NCBI GenBank assembly: GCA_027886185.1
Contig: WOAB01000142.1
Span: 2,976,001-3,040,000, forward strand
Length of the DNA: 64,000 nucleotides
Direction: 5' to 3'
Origin: Rheum nobile
Lineage: Eukaryota > Streptophyta > Magnoliopsida > Caryophyllales > Polygonaceae
Made by a program: the position numbers and the translations under genes. The stretch's first letter is position 1; every line of letters begins with the position of its first letter. Shown here piece after piece: positions 1-9,875 of this stretch. The notes under the pieces were generated by a model. That model had not been told where the DNA came from, searched no databases, and saw only the letters and a program-made list of their open reading frames with translations.

Positions 1-2205
1 AGCTCGACCATAAAGCATCTAAAATGGAGAGAGATTGCCAAGAAGTGGCGTAGGAGTACGATTTATGAGATGAGCATCAGTAAGAACACACTGACCCCAA
101 AACTGAATAGGCAAAGATCCTTGAAACCGCAAGGCACGTGCCACATTGAGAATATGATGATGCTTGCGCTCAACTATGCCATTCTGTTGCGGTGTATAAA
201 CACATTTAGTCTCAAATAAGATACCTTGAGCATCAAAATATGGTTTCAAGCAAAGAAACTCGGTACCATTATCAGAACAAAATTTCTTGACAGGCTTGCC
301 AAATTGAGTCTTGGCCATAGCACAAAACTTTTGAATGAATTCAAACACCTCAGATTTGTGTACCATAAGATAAATCCACACAGCTCTCGAGTAATCATCA
401 ACAATAGTCAAGAAATAATGTGCACCAGTAGTAGAAGGAACACTGTAAGGCCCCCAAACATCACAATGAATCAAATCCAAGATGGCATCAGCTTTATTAG
501 AACTCAACGGAAAAGTACTACGAACTTGTTTTGCCTTAAAGCAAACATCACAAGGATCAATTTTGTTGTGTTGACTAACAAACTTTCCTACTGCAGGAAT
601 AGAAGATAACATTGAAAGAGACGGATGTTCCATCCGTTTATGCCAAAGAAACAAAGATGATGAAGGCGACGAGGCAGAATGACAAGCACGAGCAAATGAT
701 CCCAGCGTGTGAAGCCAGTAGACCCCACTCCATTGCTCACCCACTCCAATCACCGTCCGCGAACTGGTTTCCTGAATCACACACAATCTAGGAGTGAGAA
801 TAACCAGGCATTGCAGATCACAAACAAGCTGAGCAAAAGATATCAGATTACAGTCTAATTGAGGCACAAACAACACATGCTATAAAGAGACGGAATCATA
901 AATCATCAAAGTGCCTTCCTCAGTAGCAGTAGCAAATCGATTGTCCGGTAACTTTATAGAAACCGGAGACGCATGAACAATGTCCCAAAGAAAAGCTCGA
1001 GTACCTGTCATATGAAACGAGGCGCCAGTGTCCAAAATCCAAGTAGAAGACTTACTAGAGGAAGTGTCAGACTTGGTGTTCATAGAATTGAACATGGCAA
1101 CAACCGAGTTCCATTGATCTTGAGTGAGAGCTTGACCAATAATCGCCCTATCCGACTAGTTCGGGTGGAGGTCGCTGACGGCCACAGAATCGGAACGGGC
1201 TGCATGTGCAGCACCTTGAGCGCCACGCCCGCGACCACGACCAGCAGGAGGAGGCGCGGTGGATGGGCTGGAATCCGTAGGCGGTGCAGTGGAGGAGGTA
1301 CCACAACCCGAACTTTTGAAGACCCAGCCTTCGGGATAACCATGAATACGGAAACACTTGGTAACATCATGACCGACCTTACCGCAGTGGGTGCAAGTCG
1401 GTTTTGTCGTCATCGGCCTGTTGTCGAACAAGCGAGCAACAAGAGCAAAGGAGTCAGTCGAGGGATCCTTAGCTTTGACAATAGATCGTTGACATTCTTC
1501 TTGGATCACAAGAGCATACACCTTATTCAGAGGAGGTAAGGGATCTTGCGCCATAATAGTTGATCGGAGAGTACCGAAAGCATCATCAAGGCCCATGACA
1601 AATTGATGAAGTCGTTCTACTGTAGTATCTTGAACGAGCAAAGAGATGATTTGACAAGTACATCCACCACAGGAGCAGCCACGAGGAGGAACGTAAGTGG
1701 TTAATTCCTCCCATAGCTTTTTCAGTTTGGAGTAATAAGAGGAAACAGATTGACCATTATGTCTACACGAAGCAATGGATTCACAGATTTGAAGGATCCT
1801 TGGTCTGTTACCGATCGAGAATCGCTGCTTGAGATCCTCCCATAAATCATGAACAACATCATAGTAAGTGACGGTAGAGCGAACTGATTCATCCATCGAG
1901 TTCGTAATCCAACCAATAAGCATGGAGTTAACACTCCACCAATCATCAATGAGTGGCGAATCATCAGCGGGCTGCGATATCCGACCCTCGATGAATCCCA
2001 TCTTCTTCTTAGCACGGAAAGCATGACGCATAGCAGTGGACTATTCTGGATAGTTATCACCTTTGAGTTTCACCGGGCATACGGGAAGGCCCGAATGATC
2101 GGAGGGATGAAGATAGAATGGGGAGGCGGTGGTGAGATGCGACGTGAAAGAGGCGTTACTGACTGCATCAACAGCGGCGGCGGTGATGTCCTCTGGATCA
2201 ACCAT
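1..2205 (-). pseudogene. copia gag-protease-integrase polyprotein, partial, with nonsense mutations
   Basis: One minus-strand frame encodes a copia polyprotein: capsid-like gag (about 2205-1330), a CCHC zinc knuckle CTHCGKVGHDVTKC near 1380, the protease motif DTGASFHMTG near 1030, a gag-pre-integrase segment, and an integrase core with HCDVWGP and YTPQQNGIVER. The frame is the same throughout, but stops interrupt it at 2041-2043, 1156-1158, 880-882 and 19-21. The stop at 2041 sits where related gag proteins have tryptophan after GDNY, which fits TGG to TAG. The start at 2205 (MVDPEDI) is preferred over an in-frame ATG at 2232 because it opens the typical gag head; this is a judgement. Reverse transcriptase lies off the window. 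The clade is not assigned. Confidence 0.85.
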
Positions 2206-2324
2206 GGTCGGACGTCGACGAAGGCTAAGCAAGGGAGGAAGGAGGCTACCAGCGGTGGAGTAGGGTTAGGGCGTGAGAGAGGGTGGAAAAAAAACATTGA
2301 TTCTCTTTTCCTACTCCGATACCA

Positions 2325-2472
2325 TGAAACATAATAGCTTTGGAAATTTTCCACACCTTTCCATTAGCCTCAAAGGGCAATATATACTATACAAGATAGA
2401 ATATTTACTAACGATATACAAGGAAACACATAAGATAACATATCAACTAAATAGGAAACACACAAGATAACA
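2325..2472 (-). repeat. candidate 5' LTR of the copia element
   Basis: On the minus strand this stretch begins TGTTATCTTGTG and ends TATTATGTTTCA, directly followed by the primer binding site TGGTATCGGAG. The TG...CA ends and the adjoining site support an LTR of about 148 bp. The outer end is uncertain, because the string GATAACATATCAACTAAA occurs twice (around 2434 and 2466) and could mark a different end. The partner LTR is outside the window. Confidence 0.45.
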
Positions 2473-2665
2473 TATCAACTAAATATATTAAATATATATC
2501 CCAATAATCTATTTATCCACGTTAATCTTTTAATTGTAATTTTTTTAGATATTATATTTTTATGATTTTCACATCATCCTATTTTCATGAAGTGTTTTTA
2601 CCGTATAATTTATCACATTTACACATTATATAGATCTTAGTATCGTACCAAAAATATTTATATAT

Positions 2666-3346
2666 AAGGCTTTGTTCGGTACATTTAATTGAAATAGGAG
2701 CTGATTAAATAGCTGGATATGAAGGTGGACCTGAATGATTAGATAGAGTTAGAATTTGATTTATCAACTTAATTATTATAAAAATATAGTTGGTGTTCGG
2801 TATTACAAGTTGAAATGAGGGGGGGAAGTGAAATTAAGCTTGTTAATCTTCAACAATCTTGGGGTGGTCGCATTGAAAAAATTAACAGAATTAAGCTCAT
2901 TAATCTACTACAAGCTCTTTAAGCTAATTTGACATTTTTTTATCGAACACTCATTGAGTAGATTAAAAAAAAATCAAGTTCCCTATTCTATTAAAAGCTT
3001 TGCCGAGCGGAGCCTAAGGCTTCATTCGACAAAGAATTTTGAGATTAATGAAGATTAATTTTTTTCATTTACTTAATGATTGTTCGACTGCTCAGAAAAA
3101 AATATAAATCTAGTTTAAGGAGCTTATAACAGATGAATATAACTTAATTGTGCCAAATGCTTTAATATGACCCTAAAATTTGTTAAAGATCAACAAATTA
3201 AATTTAACTTTTTCTCATTTTAACTTGTAATTCCAAACATTCAACTATATTTTTAAAATATATTCACTTTCAACATCAACTATCCATTCAACTTTTTTTG
3301 GGTTAAAAGAACTGTCCATTCAACTTACATATATCGAACCAAGCAT
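2666..3346. repeat. fold-back (long inverted repeat) MITE-like element
   Basis: The left half of this AT-rich stretch is an imperfect reverse complement of the right half. For example the segment around 2775-2825 (ATATAGTTG...ATTACAAGTTGAAATGAG) reappears inverted around 3205-3265. The outer ends (AAGGCTTTGTTCGGT at left, the complement of ATCGAACCAAGCAT at right) are also similar in inverted orientation. It has no coding capacity. It is best read as a non-autonomous fold-back DNA element, perhaps hAT-like. The exact ends and target duplication are not clear. Bases 2473-2665 just before it show nothing recognisable. Confidence 0.5.
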
Positions 3347-3439
3347 AACTCATCCGGAAGAAGATTTTACTCTAGAAATTGGATTAATACATCTATATAG
3401 AGGAAGGATCAAATGAGCATAGGTGTTAAGATAAGCATT

Positions 3440-3836
3440 GAGCATCTATTATAGCCGTCCACGTGTCACCCTTCAATGGTTGGCATTGTTGCATCATTAA
3501 CAACACGGAGGGACATTTTCGTCATTCGATCCTCATTTATTTGTTCTGTTATCCCCCTCGTCTCTGTGCGGCACCGACCGGCGAGAGAGAAGAATTTGCT
3601 CCCTCTCTTTCTTCGCTTCGCCAACCCTCCGCCATTGCTGCCGCCGAGTCCAAGGTATTTGGCTTCTCTCACTTTCAAGTGTCTAATTACATATTCTGGA
3701 CTCAATTTTTGAGATTTTCGCCAATGGATGTGATATCTAAAATTCTTCCTGAGATTTCTTTTCTCCTCTCCTTTGATCCTCAAGATCCCTACAAGAACCT
3801 GTAGTTCACTCTGTACTACTATCTCAAAACCCTTAT
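3440..3836 (+). promoter_or_regulatory. plant promoter / 5' leader-exon-like segment
   Basis: A G-box core CACGTG lies at 3460-3465 (context TCCACGTGTCA). It is followed by a CT-rich, GC-richer stretch (about 3540-3650) resembling a plant 5' untranslated exon, then GTCCAAG|GTATTT near 3652, a possible splice donor. Just before the viral reading frame is a pyrimidine-rich run ending TTATTTGCAG (about 3832-3841), a possible splice acceptor. No protein is recognised here. It may be the leader of a host gene whose downstream part was separated by the viral insertion, or a captured gene fragment. 3347-3439 shows nothing clear. Confidence 0.35.
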
Positions 3837-6800
3837 TTGCAGTACCAGAGCATTTTACCACACTTTGCTCAAGAGGGCATTTACATGAAGCATTTGAGAA
3901 CTTTAGATTCGAAATATGGTTGTGCCCAAATCTGTTTTCCCATCTCCTCCAGGGATCGATATTCACAAAATCAATCTCTCTGGGCAAACAACTTTATTGC
4001 CCTTAGAGACGACAGACTCTTTTCTTACAAAGACTCTTTAATTGTTGTTATTCAAACCAATATCTGTAATGGCCCTATCTTCTTCAACTGTTCTCCAAAT
4101 TTTACAGTTGATATGACAGACCCTAGAATCAGTAGTACTCTTACTCTTGATATTAAGCTCCTTAAAAAGGGGTTCAAAAACCTTTCTAAAAACTTTGTCA
4201 TTATCTACCGACTCCACTACAGAATCCTAAGTTCCTGCACAGATCCTAAGTGTATAGTTCCTCCTGTCCCTAGAGGAGAGACTATCCTCCTACAACTAGA
4301 AGCCGAAAGATCTACAACCTTCACTCCCAAACTGATAAAATGGGAAGACATCACTATACCAGAAGCTCTGGAACTAAGACATGATTGTCCTCCGGAAGAT
4401 CTCGAAAAAACAAAAATTTCCCAGATAGAAGAAAGTGGTGATGGTAGGGTCCTTATAAGATTCAATTCCACTAAATATTTTAGACCTATACCCAGAAATC
4501 CCCATCCTTTCCCTTCAAGAAACTCTTTCTCTGAGTCCCTCTATACTGCTAGAGACCATTCTATAAAAGACCATTCAGTTAAGGTTGAATTTAGTAGTCC
4601 CATTCCTAACCCTGTTACTGAACAAAAGTCAGATGAATCTTTTCCCTCTTCACCTACTCAGAGTGATATGGGAAGATACTCCTCCATAAATGTTATCACT
4701 AAAATGGACTTTACAATAGACAAAGATTATCTAAGAAAAGACTTTGATTCCATTGAAAACAGGATCAAGAAAGTTTGGTTTTTGAAAATAGACAAAATAG
4801 TCAGAGATAAAATAAGAGAATTATGGTATTCTGATATGGAAAAATATAGGATCAATATCTTATTCTTCATATGGTTTCCTAATTACCTTAAGATTCAGGG
4901 AATAGAAAACCCTTTAGAACAGAAATCCATAGATGTCCAAACAAGGTTAACAAAAACCTGGAATCTTTTACCCTCAGGATCTACACAAAGTGTCCATCCT
5001 CCTCTACAAGGAATAAAAATTATTACAAAAGATGGAGAGGTTCCTGCTGAACCTTTTAAAAATCCTAGAATTGGTACTCCAGATAACAGTCCCGCTACCC
5101 TAGAAGATGTTAAGAAAATACATCAACAACACAACTATTCTAACCAAATCCTCCACACAATAGCCGAACAAGTTGAATTAATACATGATAAAATCAGTAC
5201 GGAAATTATCAAATTTCCTAAAGACATCTCTAGACCTCATTTTCAAATTCAGGGGATAAAAAAGGAGATCATTAGTAACACTTCCCTTAATCCTTCTCTT
5301 AGTCTCATAGAATTAATCGATCAAAAATTAAAAAATGTTACGATTAATTGTATCGAGGACTGTAACAATTGTTCCAACACAGACTCAAGCAGTTCCTCAG
5401 ACAACTCTGAAAGAGAAGATTGCCCATCTGGTGATAAAGCAATTGAAACCTTACAAACCTGCTTTGAGGAAAACCCCATTACCATTAACAGGATAAGAAA
5501 CAACCATGATAGACCTCAAGCACACAGAAAAATATTTAGGAACACAGACACTAGAAACTTCTATCCTAGACCTACTCCTCCTGACCTTCAATATGAAGAA
5601 AGATCTAAGTTTAGATCCACAGATTATAATGGACAATCTATCTATGAATGGAATATAGATGGAAAATCCGAACATGAAATACTTAATACCTTACAAGAAA
5701 TGGGTATGGCTAATGTAGCCTATACAGTTGGTAGAAAAGACCCCAAAACTTGTTTTTCACTTTTAACTACTGGATTTACAGGCCAGTTTAGAAACTGGTG
5801 GGATAATGCTTTATCCTCCTTTCAAAGAGAAGAGATCTTAGATTTTACCAATGATAATGGTGAACCAGAACGTGTCCACCAACTTATATACACCATAAGT
5901 ATGCACTTCATAGGCAACCCTAGGGAGGAAATCCAAGCCAATAGAGAGATCCTTTCTAATCTAAGATGTAAGACCCTTAGTGACTATAGGTGGTATAAAG
6001 ATGTTTTCCTGTCCTACGTCTACAAAAGAAATGATTGCAATAAGGGATATTGGAAAGAAAGATTTGTTACTGGTCTTCCCAACTTATTTGCTGATAGGAT
6101 AATCCAGAAAATAAAAGATAAAATTCAAACAGAAGAAATTCCTTGGAAAGACATGACCTATGGCCAATTAACGGCTTTTGTCAAAAAAGAAGGGTTAGCC
6201 CTTTGCTCCGAATTAAAAATCCAGGCCAAATATGGTAGAGAAAAAGGATCTAGAAGAAAAGAACTAGGTAACTTCTGTGAGGCTTTTGGCCTTGCCAAAA
6301 TAGAACCCCCTTCTTATAAATATAAAAAGGGTCATAAAAATAAACACAGAAAGTTTGATAACAATTATGAAAGGCCTAGTTACCCACCTAGAAGGAAATT
6401 CCAACCAAGACAGACTAATAAAAAGATTATCTGTTTTAAATGCGGAAAACCAGGCCATAAGGCAGACAATTGCAGTCTCAAACAAAAGATCAATGAAATC
6501 TGTCAAGATGATAGTACCCTAAAAGATAGACTCACTAAAATCCTTTTGGAGAATTCTGAGAATGAATTTTATGTCCCTGATACTTCAGAAACTGAGGATT
6601 CAGGAACAACCCAATTCTACAATGTTATCACCAAAAGTGATGAAAGAGAGGCCCTTTTAGAGCTTATCGATACCCTTGAAGATCCTCAAATAAAACGAGA
6701 ATACTTCATGAAGCTAAAAGAACTAATATTTAAAGAACAACAACCCCAACTTGAAGAACCTTTTAGCATATCCAAAATTATTAATAAAAAATCACCTACT

Positions 6801-7469
6801 AAGATATTTTCCTCCATTACCTTGAAAGACCTACAAGCTGAAGTCAATAAAATCAAAAAAGACATAGGATCCCTTAACCAACAATTATTACTAAATGAGA
6901 CCAAAGATCTTGAACTTGAAGCTAGAATAGCTCACCTAGAATTTTCTAAAAACCCTTACTCCAGCCCCCGTTCTCAACAAAATAAAGAAGAACATCCCGT
7001 CATTGAAGATTCTTTTATTGCGGCCATAAACAAGATCAACTTTCAAAAATGGTATGTTCATATTACCATAAAAATAGAAGACTTCACTCTTTCTACAGTT
7101 GCTCTCATTGACAGTGGAGCAGATCTAAACTGTATATGTGAAGGAATAATCCCTTCAAAGTATTACCACAAGAGTCGTGAAAAAATTCTTGATGCTAGTG
7201 GTAGTCGTATGAACCTTAGTTACAAGATCCCTAAAGCCTCTATTTGTAATGAGAAACATTGTTTCCACAACTCCTTCATATTAATAAAAGGCTTAAATCA
7301 GCAAATAATCCTAGGAACACCCTTCCTGACACAAATCTGTCCGTTCACTGTTGATAGATTTGGCCTACATACAACAGTAATGGAAAAAAGGATTAGTTTT
7401 AAGTTCATTGTTGCGGTTGAACATAATGATATATCTACCCTACAGTCTGCATCTGTTAGCAGAACCTAA
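3837..7469 (+). CDS. caulimovirid-like polyprotein: movement protein, capsid, zinc knuckle, aspartic protease
   Basis: An uninterrupted frame of 1210 residues. Residues 1 to about 230 resemble a viral movement protein region of the 30K type by position and general character, a weak match by eye. A serine/acidic patch (near residue 515) precedes a capsid-like region with the motif RNWWDN (about 655). A basic stretch and the CCHC knuckle CFKCGKPGHKADNC (about 866-879) follow, then a pepsin-type protease motif ALIDSGADLNC (about 1089-1099). The protein stops about 110 residues after the protease, where reverse transcriptase and RNase H would normally begin. It can start at 3837 or at the in-frame ATG at 3885; a splice-acceptor-like TTGCAG overlaps the first ATG. 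Being intact amid decayed neighbours suggests recent insertion or retained function. A gypsy-type origin is the alternative, but no integrase is seen. Confidence 0.65.
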   Translation: MQYQSILPHFAQEGIYMKHLRTLDSKYGCAQICFPISSRDRYSQNQSLWANNFIALRDDRLFSYKDSLIVVIQTNICNGPIFFNCSPNFTVDMTDPRISSTLTLDIKLLKKGFKNLSKNFVIIYRLHYRILSSCTDPKCIVPPVPRGETILLQLEAERSTTFTPKLIKWEDITIPEALELRHDCPPEDLEKTKISQIEESGDGRVLIRFNSTKYFRPIPRNPHPFPSRNSFSESLYTARDHSIKDHSVKVEFSSPIPNPVTEQKSDESFPSSPTQSDMGRYSSINVITKMDFTIDKDYLRKDFDSIENRIKKVWFLKIDKIVRDKIRELWYSDMEKYRINILFFIWFPNYLKIQGIENPLEQKSIDVQTRLTKTWNLLPSGSTQSVHPPLQGIKIITKDGEVPAEPFKNPRIGTPDNSPATLEDVKKIHQQHNYSNQILHTIAEQVELIHDKISTEIIKFPKDISRPHFQIQGIKKEIISNTSLNPSLSLIELIDQKLKNVTINCIEDCNNCSNTDSSSSSDNSEREDCPSGDKAIETLQTCFEENPITINRIRNNHDRPQAHRKIFRNTDTRNFYPRPTPPDLQYEERSKFRSTDYNGQSIYEWNIDGKSEHEILNTLQEMGMANVAYTVGRKDPKTCFSLLTTGFTGQFRNWWDNALSSFQREEILDFTNDNGEPERVHQLIYTISMHFIGNPREEIQANREILSNLRCKTLSDYRWYKDVFLSYVYKRNDCNKGYWKERFVTGLPNLFADRIIQKIKDKIQTEEIPWKDMTYGQLTAFVKKEGLALCSELKIQAKYGREKGSRRKELGNFCEAFGLAKIEPPSYKYKKGHKNKHRKFDNNYERPSYPPRRKFQPRQTNKKIICFKCGKPGHKADNCSLKQKINEICQDDSTLKDRLTKILLENSENEFYVPDTSETEDSGTTQFYNVITKSDEREALLELIDTLEDPQIKREYFMKLKELIFKEQQPQLEEPFSISKIINKKSPTKIFSSITLKDLQAEVNKIKKDIGSLNQQLLLNETKDLELEARIAHLEFSKNPYSSPRSQQNKEEHPVIEDSFIAAINKINFQKWYVHITIKIEDFTLSTVALIDSGADLNCICEGIIPSKYYHKSREKILDASGSRMNLSYKIPKASICNEKHCFHNSFILIKGLNQQIILGTPFLTQICPFTVDRFGLHTTVMEKRISFKFIVAVEHNDISTLQSASVSRT

Positions 7470-7573
7470 AACATTATAACAAGAGAACTTGTAACATTAA
7501 ACTCTTTCAAATCCCTACAGAGTCACAGACATACAGTGATTTCTAACTTGTTTTAAGTTTTCAGGTTTTCAAA

Positions 7574-8749
7574 ATGAGATCTCCCTCCCGCAAAGGAAAG
7601 GAAAAGGTTTTACCTTCACCTTCCTCCCAAGTTACAGCCAAAAGTAACTTCAGACCGCTACAGGGACTTTTGCTCTCCACAGAACAACTTGGTTTGCTGA
7701 ATAACATTTGGAGGCTTCCTACTATGCCCCATGCAGCCAAGAAAAAAGTACAAGCCTTAAATACACTCAGTATCCACTTCCACGAAAATGGAAATGTGAT
7801 AAGAGAGAAAGAAAAAAGGGAAAAAGATTTGGGTGAACAACTAACCATTGCTACAGGTAGACGTTGGAAGAATCTCCAAACTCGTCTCCTCGACACACCA
7901 ACACAAGAAGCACTTATACCACTCCTTGATGCCTGGCCCCAGGGAAAAGAGGTTCTAATACAAAAAACAGAAGAAGGCCATTTGGCAGACCTTATACAAG
8001 CTCAGAAAGAGCTTATCGAAATGTACTTCGGTGAACCAGGGTGGAAATTCAAGGGAGTCACTGTTCGGCAATTCTCTACTATTAAACCAATAGCAGGGGG
8101 CCCAACAATGATGACAGGCGGACTTCTGAAGATCCTCCTTTACCTAAACACATGCACCATGCCCAAAGACCTTATTCTAAAATTCTTCCACCTAGGTATG
8201 GTCCACAGTATCAGTTTCCTACCCAATATTGAAGGAAGAATAGAAGAGATCCTGCAGGCCTTTGGAGAAAAGTTCCTGTTAATAGGAAGTAACATGGCAA
8301 CTTTTGGTCCAACAGTTGCCTACGTCCAAGCTACCCTCCCAAAAGTAACGGAATTCACCATGATTCCGTCAAAAAAGGTTATATGTTTCTCCCATGGTGT
8401 TTCAAAGGATGAAGACTGGAGAGACTGGGTAGGTCTGCTACCCACCAACTTTACAATACACGAGGAACATGAGCTATATAGGCGCCACCAAGACGTTTCC
8501 TTCTTCTACAAAAATGCATACCTCTACAATGGATGGAAGGCGTGTAGATTGGCAGCAGAAGGACATTATACACAAATCTGGGTTCCAGATAAATGGATAA
8601 TATGGCTACCTTTCAGCGGGGATGGCCAGTTTGCAGATTGGCGAAAATTCATTTCCCTGGAAGATGAGTTTAAACAAGAAGATGAAGATATGCTTGACAC
8701 CGAAGACTGGGATGACATAAGCATTCCCGACACTCATAGAGACACCTAG
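7574..8749 (+). CDS. second open frame of the pararetrovirus-like element, unknown function
   Basis: An intact 391-residue frame starts 104 bases after the polyprotein stop, on the same strand. The N-terminus is basic (MRSPSRKGKEK), the middle is mixed hydrophobic with helical character, and the C-terminus is strongly acidic (EDEFKQEDEDMLDTEDWDD). No catalytic motif, zinc finger, signal peptide or membrane segment is visible. It is not recognised as reverse transcriptase, and no YVDD/YIDD-type motif is present. Some florendoviruses carry a second frame of unknown role, which fits the position. It could be translated from a spliced or polycistronic viral RNA. Function is left open. Confidence 0.6.
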   Translation: MRSPSRKGKEKVLPSPSSQVTAKSNFRPLQGLLLSTEQLGLLNNIWRLPTMPHAAKKKVQALNTLSIHFHENGNVIREKEKREKDLGEQLTIATGRRWKNLQTRLLDTPTQEALIPLLDAWPQGKEVLIQKTEEGHLADLIQAQKELIEMYFGEPGWKFKGVTVRQFSTIKPIAGGPTMMTGGLLKILLYLNTCTMPKDLILKFFHLGMVHSISFLPNIEGRIEEILQAFGEKFLLIGSNMATFGPTVAYVQATLPKVTEFTMIPSKKVICFSHGVSKDEDWRDWVGLLPTNFTIHEEHELYRRHQDVSFFYKNAYLYNGWKACRLAAEGHYTQIWVPDKWIIWLPFSGDGQFADWRKFISLEDEFKQEDEDMLDTEDWDDISIPDTHRDT

Positions 8750-8798
8750 CACAAGACCCCTACGCTAAGGTAAACAAAAATAGTTCTATCTGTTCAGC

Positions 8799-8945
8799 AA
8801 GAAAGAAAAGAAAGAAGAGAAAAAGAAAAAGAAAAAAGAAAAAAAAAGAAAAGAAGAGAAAAAGGAAAAAGAAAAAAGAAAAGAAGAGAAAAAGAAAAGA
8901 AGAGAAAAAGGAAAAAGAAAAAGAAAAAGAAGAGAAAAAGAAAGT
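8799..8945 (+). repeat. long polypurine (GAA/AAAAG-rich) tract
   Basis: Nearly 150 bases of almost pure A and G (AAGAAAAGAAGAGAAAAAG and variants) follow the second viral frame. Retroelements use polypurine tracts to prime plus-strand DNA, but this one is much longer than needed and looks like simple-sequence expansion. It could form triplex DNA. Confidence 0.8.
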
Positions 8946-9248
8946 TCTTATGTTTTCATTTTATGTTTTCATTTCAGGGGGTAATCTAGCCTGTTTTTAG
9001 ATTATCTCCTTTGAACATCTTGCTAATTTGATAAAAGACTCAAGAAGTAGATCTCATAAGACAATAGGCCCATCATCAAGAAGGAAGAAGAGCCCAACAA
9101 ATCAAAAGGCTCAAATACCCATCACAAGACAATAGGCCCACCATCAAGACACAACGGATTATTGACCCATTACAAAAACAAGGAAAGAAGAATAGGTCCA
9201 TCAGAAGGATAGGCCCATCAGAAGAACATGCCCAATTTTATGCAAGAA

Positions 9249-9438
9249 GACAAAAGACCAGCTCAGCATTCCACTCAAGACAAGAAGACAAAAGACCAGC
9301 TCAGCACTCCACTCAAGGCAAGAAGACAAAAGACCAGCTCAGCACTCCACTCAAGACAAGGAGACAAAAGACCAGCTCAGCACTCCACCCAAGGCAAGAA
9401 GACAGAAGAAACCAACTCAGTGCTCCACTCACAACAAG
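9249..9438 (+). repeat. 38-bp tandem repeat, five copies
   Basis: The start GACAAAAGACCAGCTCAG recurs at 9249, 9287, 9325 and 9363, with a degraded copy at 9401: an exact 38-bp period. It lies in the intergenic region just upstream of the viral-type promoter. A further loose duplication (CAAGACAATAGGCCCA) occurs around 9058-9135. A short reading frame across the repeat is not considered a gene. Confidence 0.9.
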
Positions 9439-9469
9439 AGACTCCACCCGTGAAAAAATAGTACCAAAA

Positions 9470-9560
9470 ATTGGTACGGACAAAGAAAATCAGACTCTCC
9501 CCTTTTTCTATAAAAGGCAAAGCCCTCATTTGTTTTGAGGCATCACAATTCAGACTCTCA
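9470..9560 (+). promoter_or_regulatory. TATA-type promoter resembling a pregenomic RNA promoter
   Basis: TCTATAAAAGGCAA (TATA box about 9508-9517) is followed by AGCCCTCATTTGTTTTGAGG, so a transcript would start about 9540. TATA followed by a short AT-containing stretch after the last gene matches the layout of the caulimovirid 35S-type promoter. The upstream activator elements are not identified. It points rightward, toward the leader and then Hsp90 sequence. Confidence 0.55.
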
Positions 9561-9875
9561 TGTGTTGAGAAACTCACAAAAACTTCAGAAGCTTAGAAGC
9601 CTTCCTCTGGAGCTCCTTCAAGCTTTTGGAAATCATTTCAAGTTACGACAATAGTCCTTGTAAGTTTATTATGATCTTATAAAAGTCCTATGTTTTCAGT
9701 TCATATTTCTCTCCCTGCTTTAATTATTAAGTTTTCCAGAATAGTCACTATTACGTTTACTGTTCATTGTTCTTAGTTTTTACTATTTATAAGTTACTCT
9801 TCAAAAGTCACTGTACATTACTATTCACGCTGTAAAAACTTTGTATTACTGTTCACCTATGTTCCGCTTTACTAC
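9541..9875 (+). other. viral leader-like untranslated sequence, cut off at the Hsp90 junction
   Basis: Sequence downstream of the promoter has no long frame and repeated TTACTGTTCAC / TACTATTCACG motifs. It contains CCTTGTAAGTTT near 9656-9667, which matches a plant splice donor. In a circular genome this donor would precede the acceptor-like TTGCAG at the first viral frame. No good match to the usual initiator-methionine tRNA binding site was found. The leader ends abruptly at 9875. Confidence 0.45.

Larger units (their letters stand above)
1..2472 (-). mobile_element. Ty1/copia LTR retrotransposon, 5' half (runs off the left edge)
   Basis: Read on the minus strand the order is LTR, primer binding site, gag, protease, integrase. 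That is the Ty1/copia order, with reverse transcriptase and RNase H expected beyond base 1. The LTR candidate is 2325-2472 and the primer binding site (minus strand TGGTATCGGAG) is 2314-2324. The right-hand target-site duplication cannot be checked because the other end is outside the window. The coding part is one minus-strand frame broken by several stops, so this copy is defective. Confidence 0.85.
3750..9875 (+). mobile_element. endogenous pararetrovirus-like element (Caulimoviridae, florendovirus-like), no reverse transcriptase
   Basis: The unit has a long polyprotein frame (3837-7469), a second intact frame (7574-8749), a purine tract, direct repeats, a TATA-type promoter (about 9508) and a leader-like sequence ending where an Hsp90 fragment begins. 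Movement-protein-like, capsid-like, CCHC and aspartic protease parts are in caulimovirid order, but no reverse transcriptase or RNase H is present. No matching LTRs flank it. The promoter lies downstream of the genes, as expected if a circular genome was opened inside its leader. Bipartite florendoviruses have been described in plants, and this may be one component. The ends are approximate, the left one especially. Confidence 0.6.

Noticed and set aside
226..1539. Plus-strand frames opposite the copia polyprotein
   Set aside because: They are antisense shadows of the minus-strand gag, protease and integrase.
3838..3852. TACCAGAGC as a methionine-tRNA primer site at the start of the viral frame
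   Set aside because: It differs from the usual TGGTATCAGAGC at several bases and lies inside the coding frame; too weak.
9228..9461. 77-residue Lys/Gln-rich frame
   Set aside because: It only translates the 38-bp direct repeats in a promoter-proximal region.
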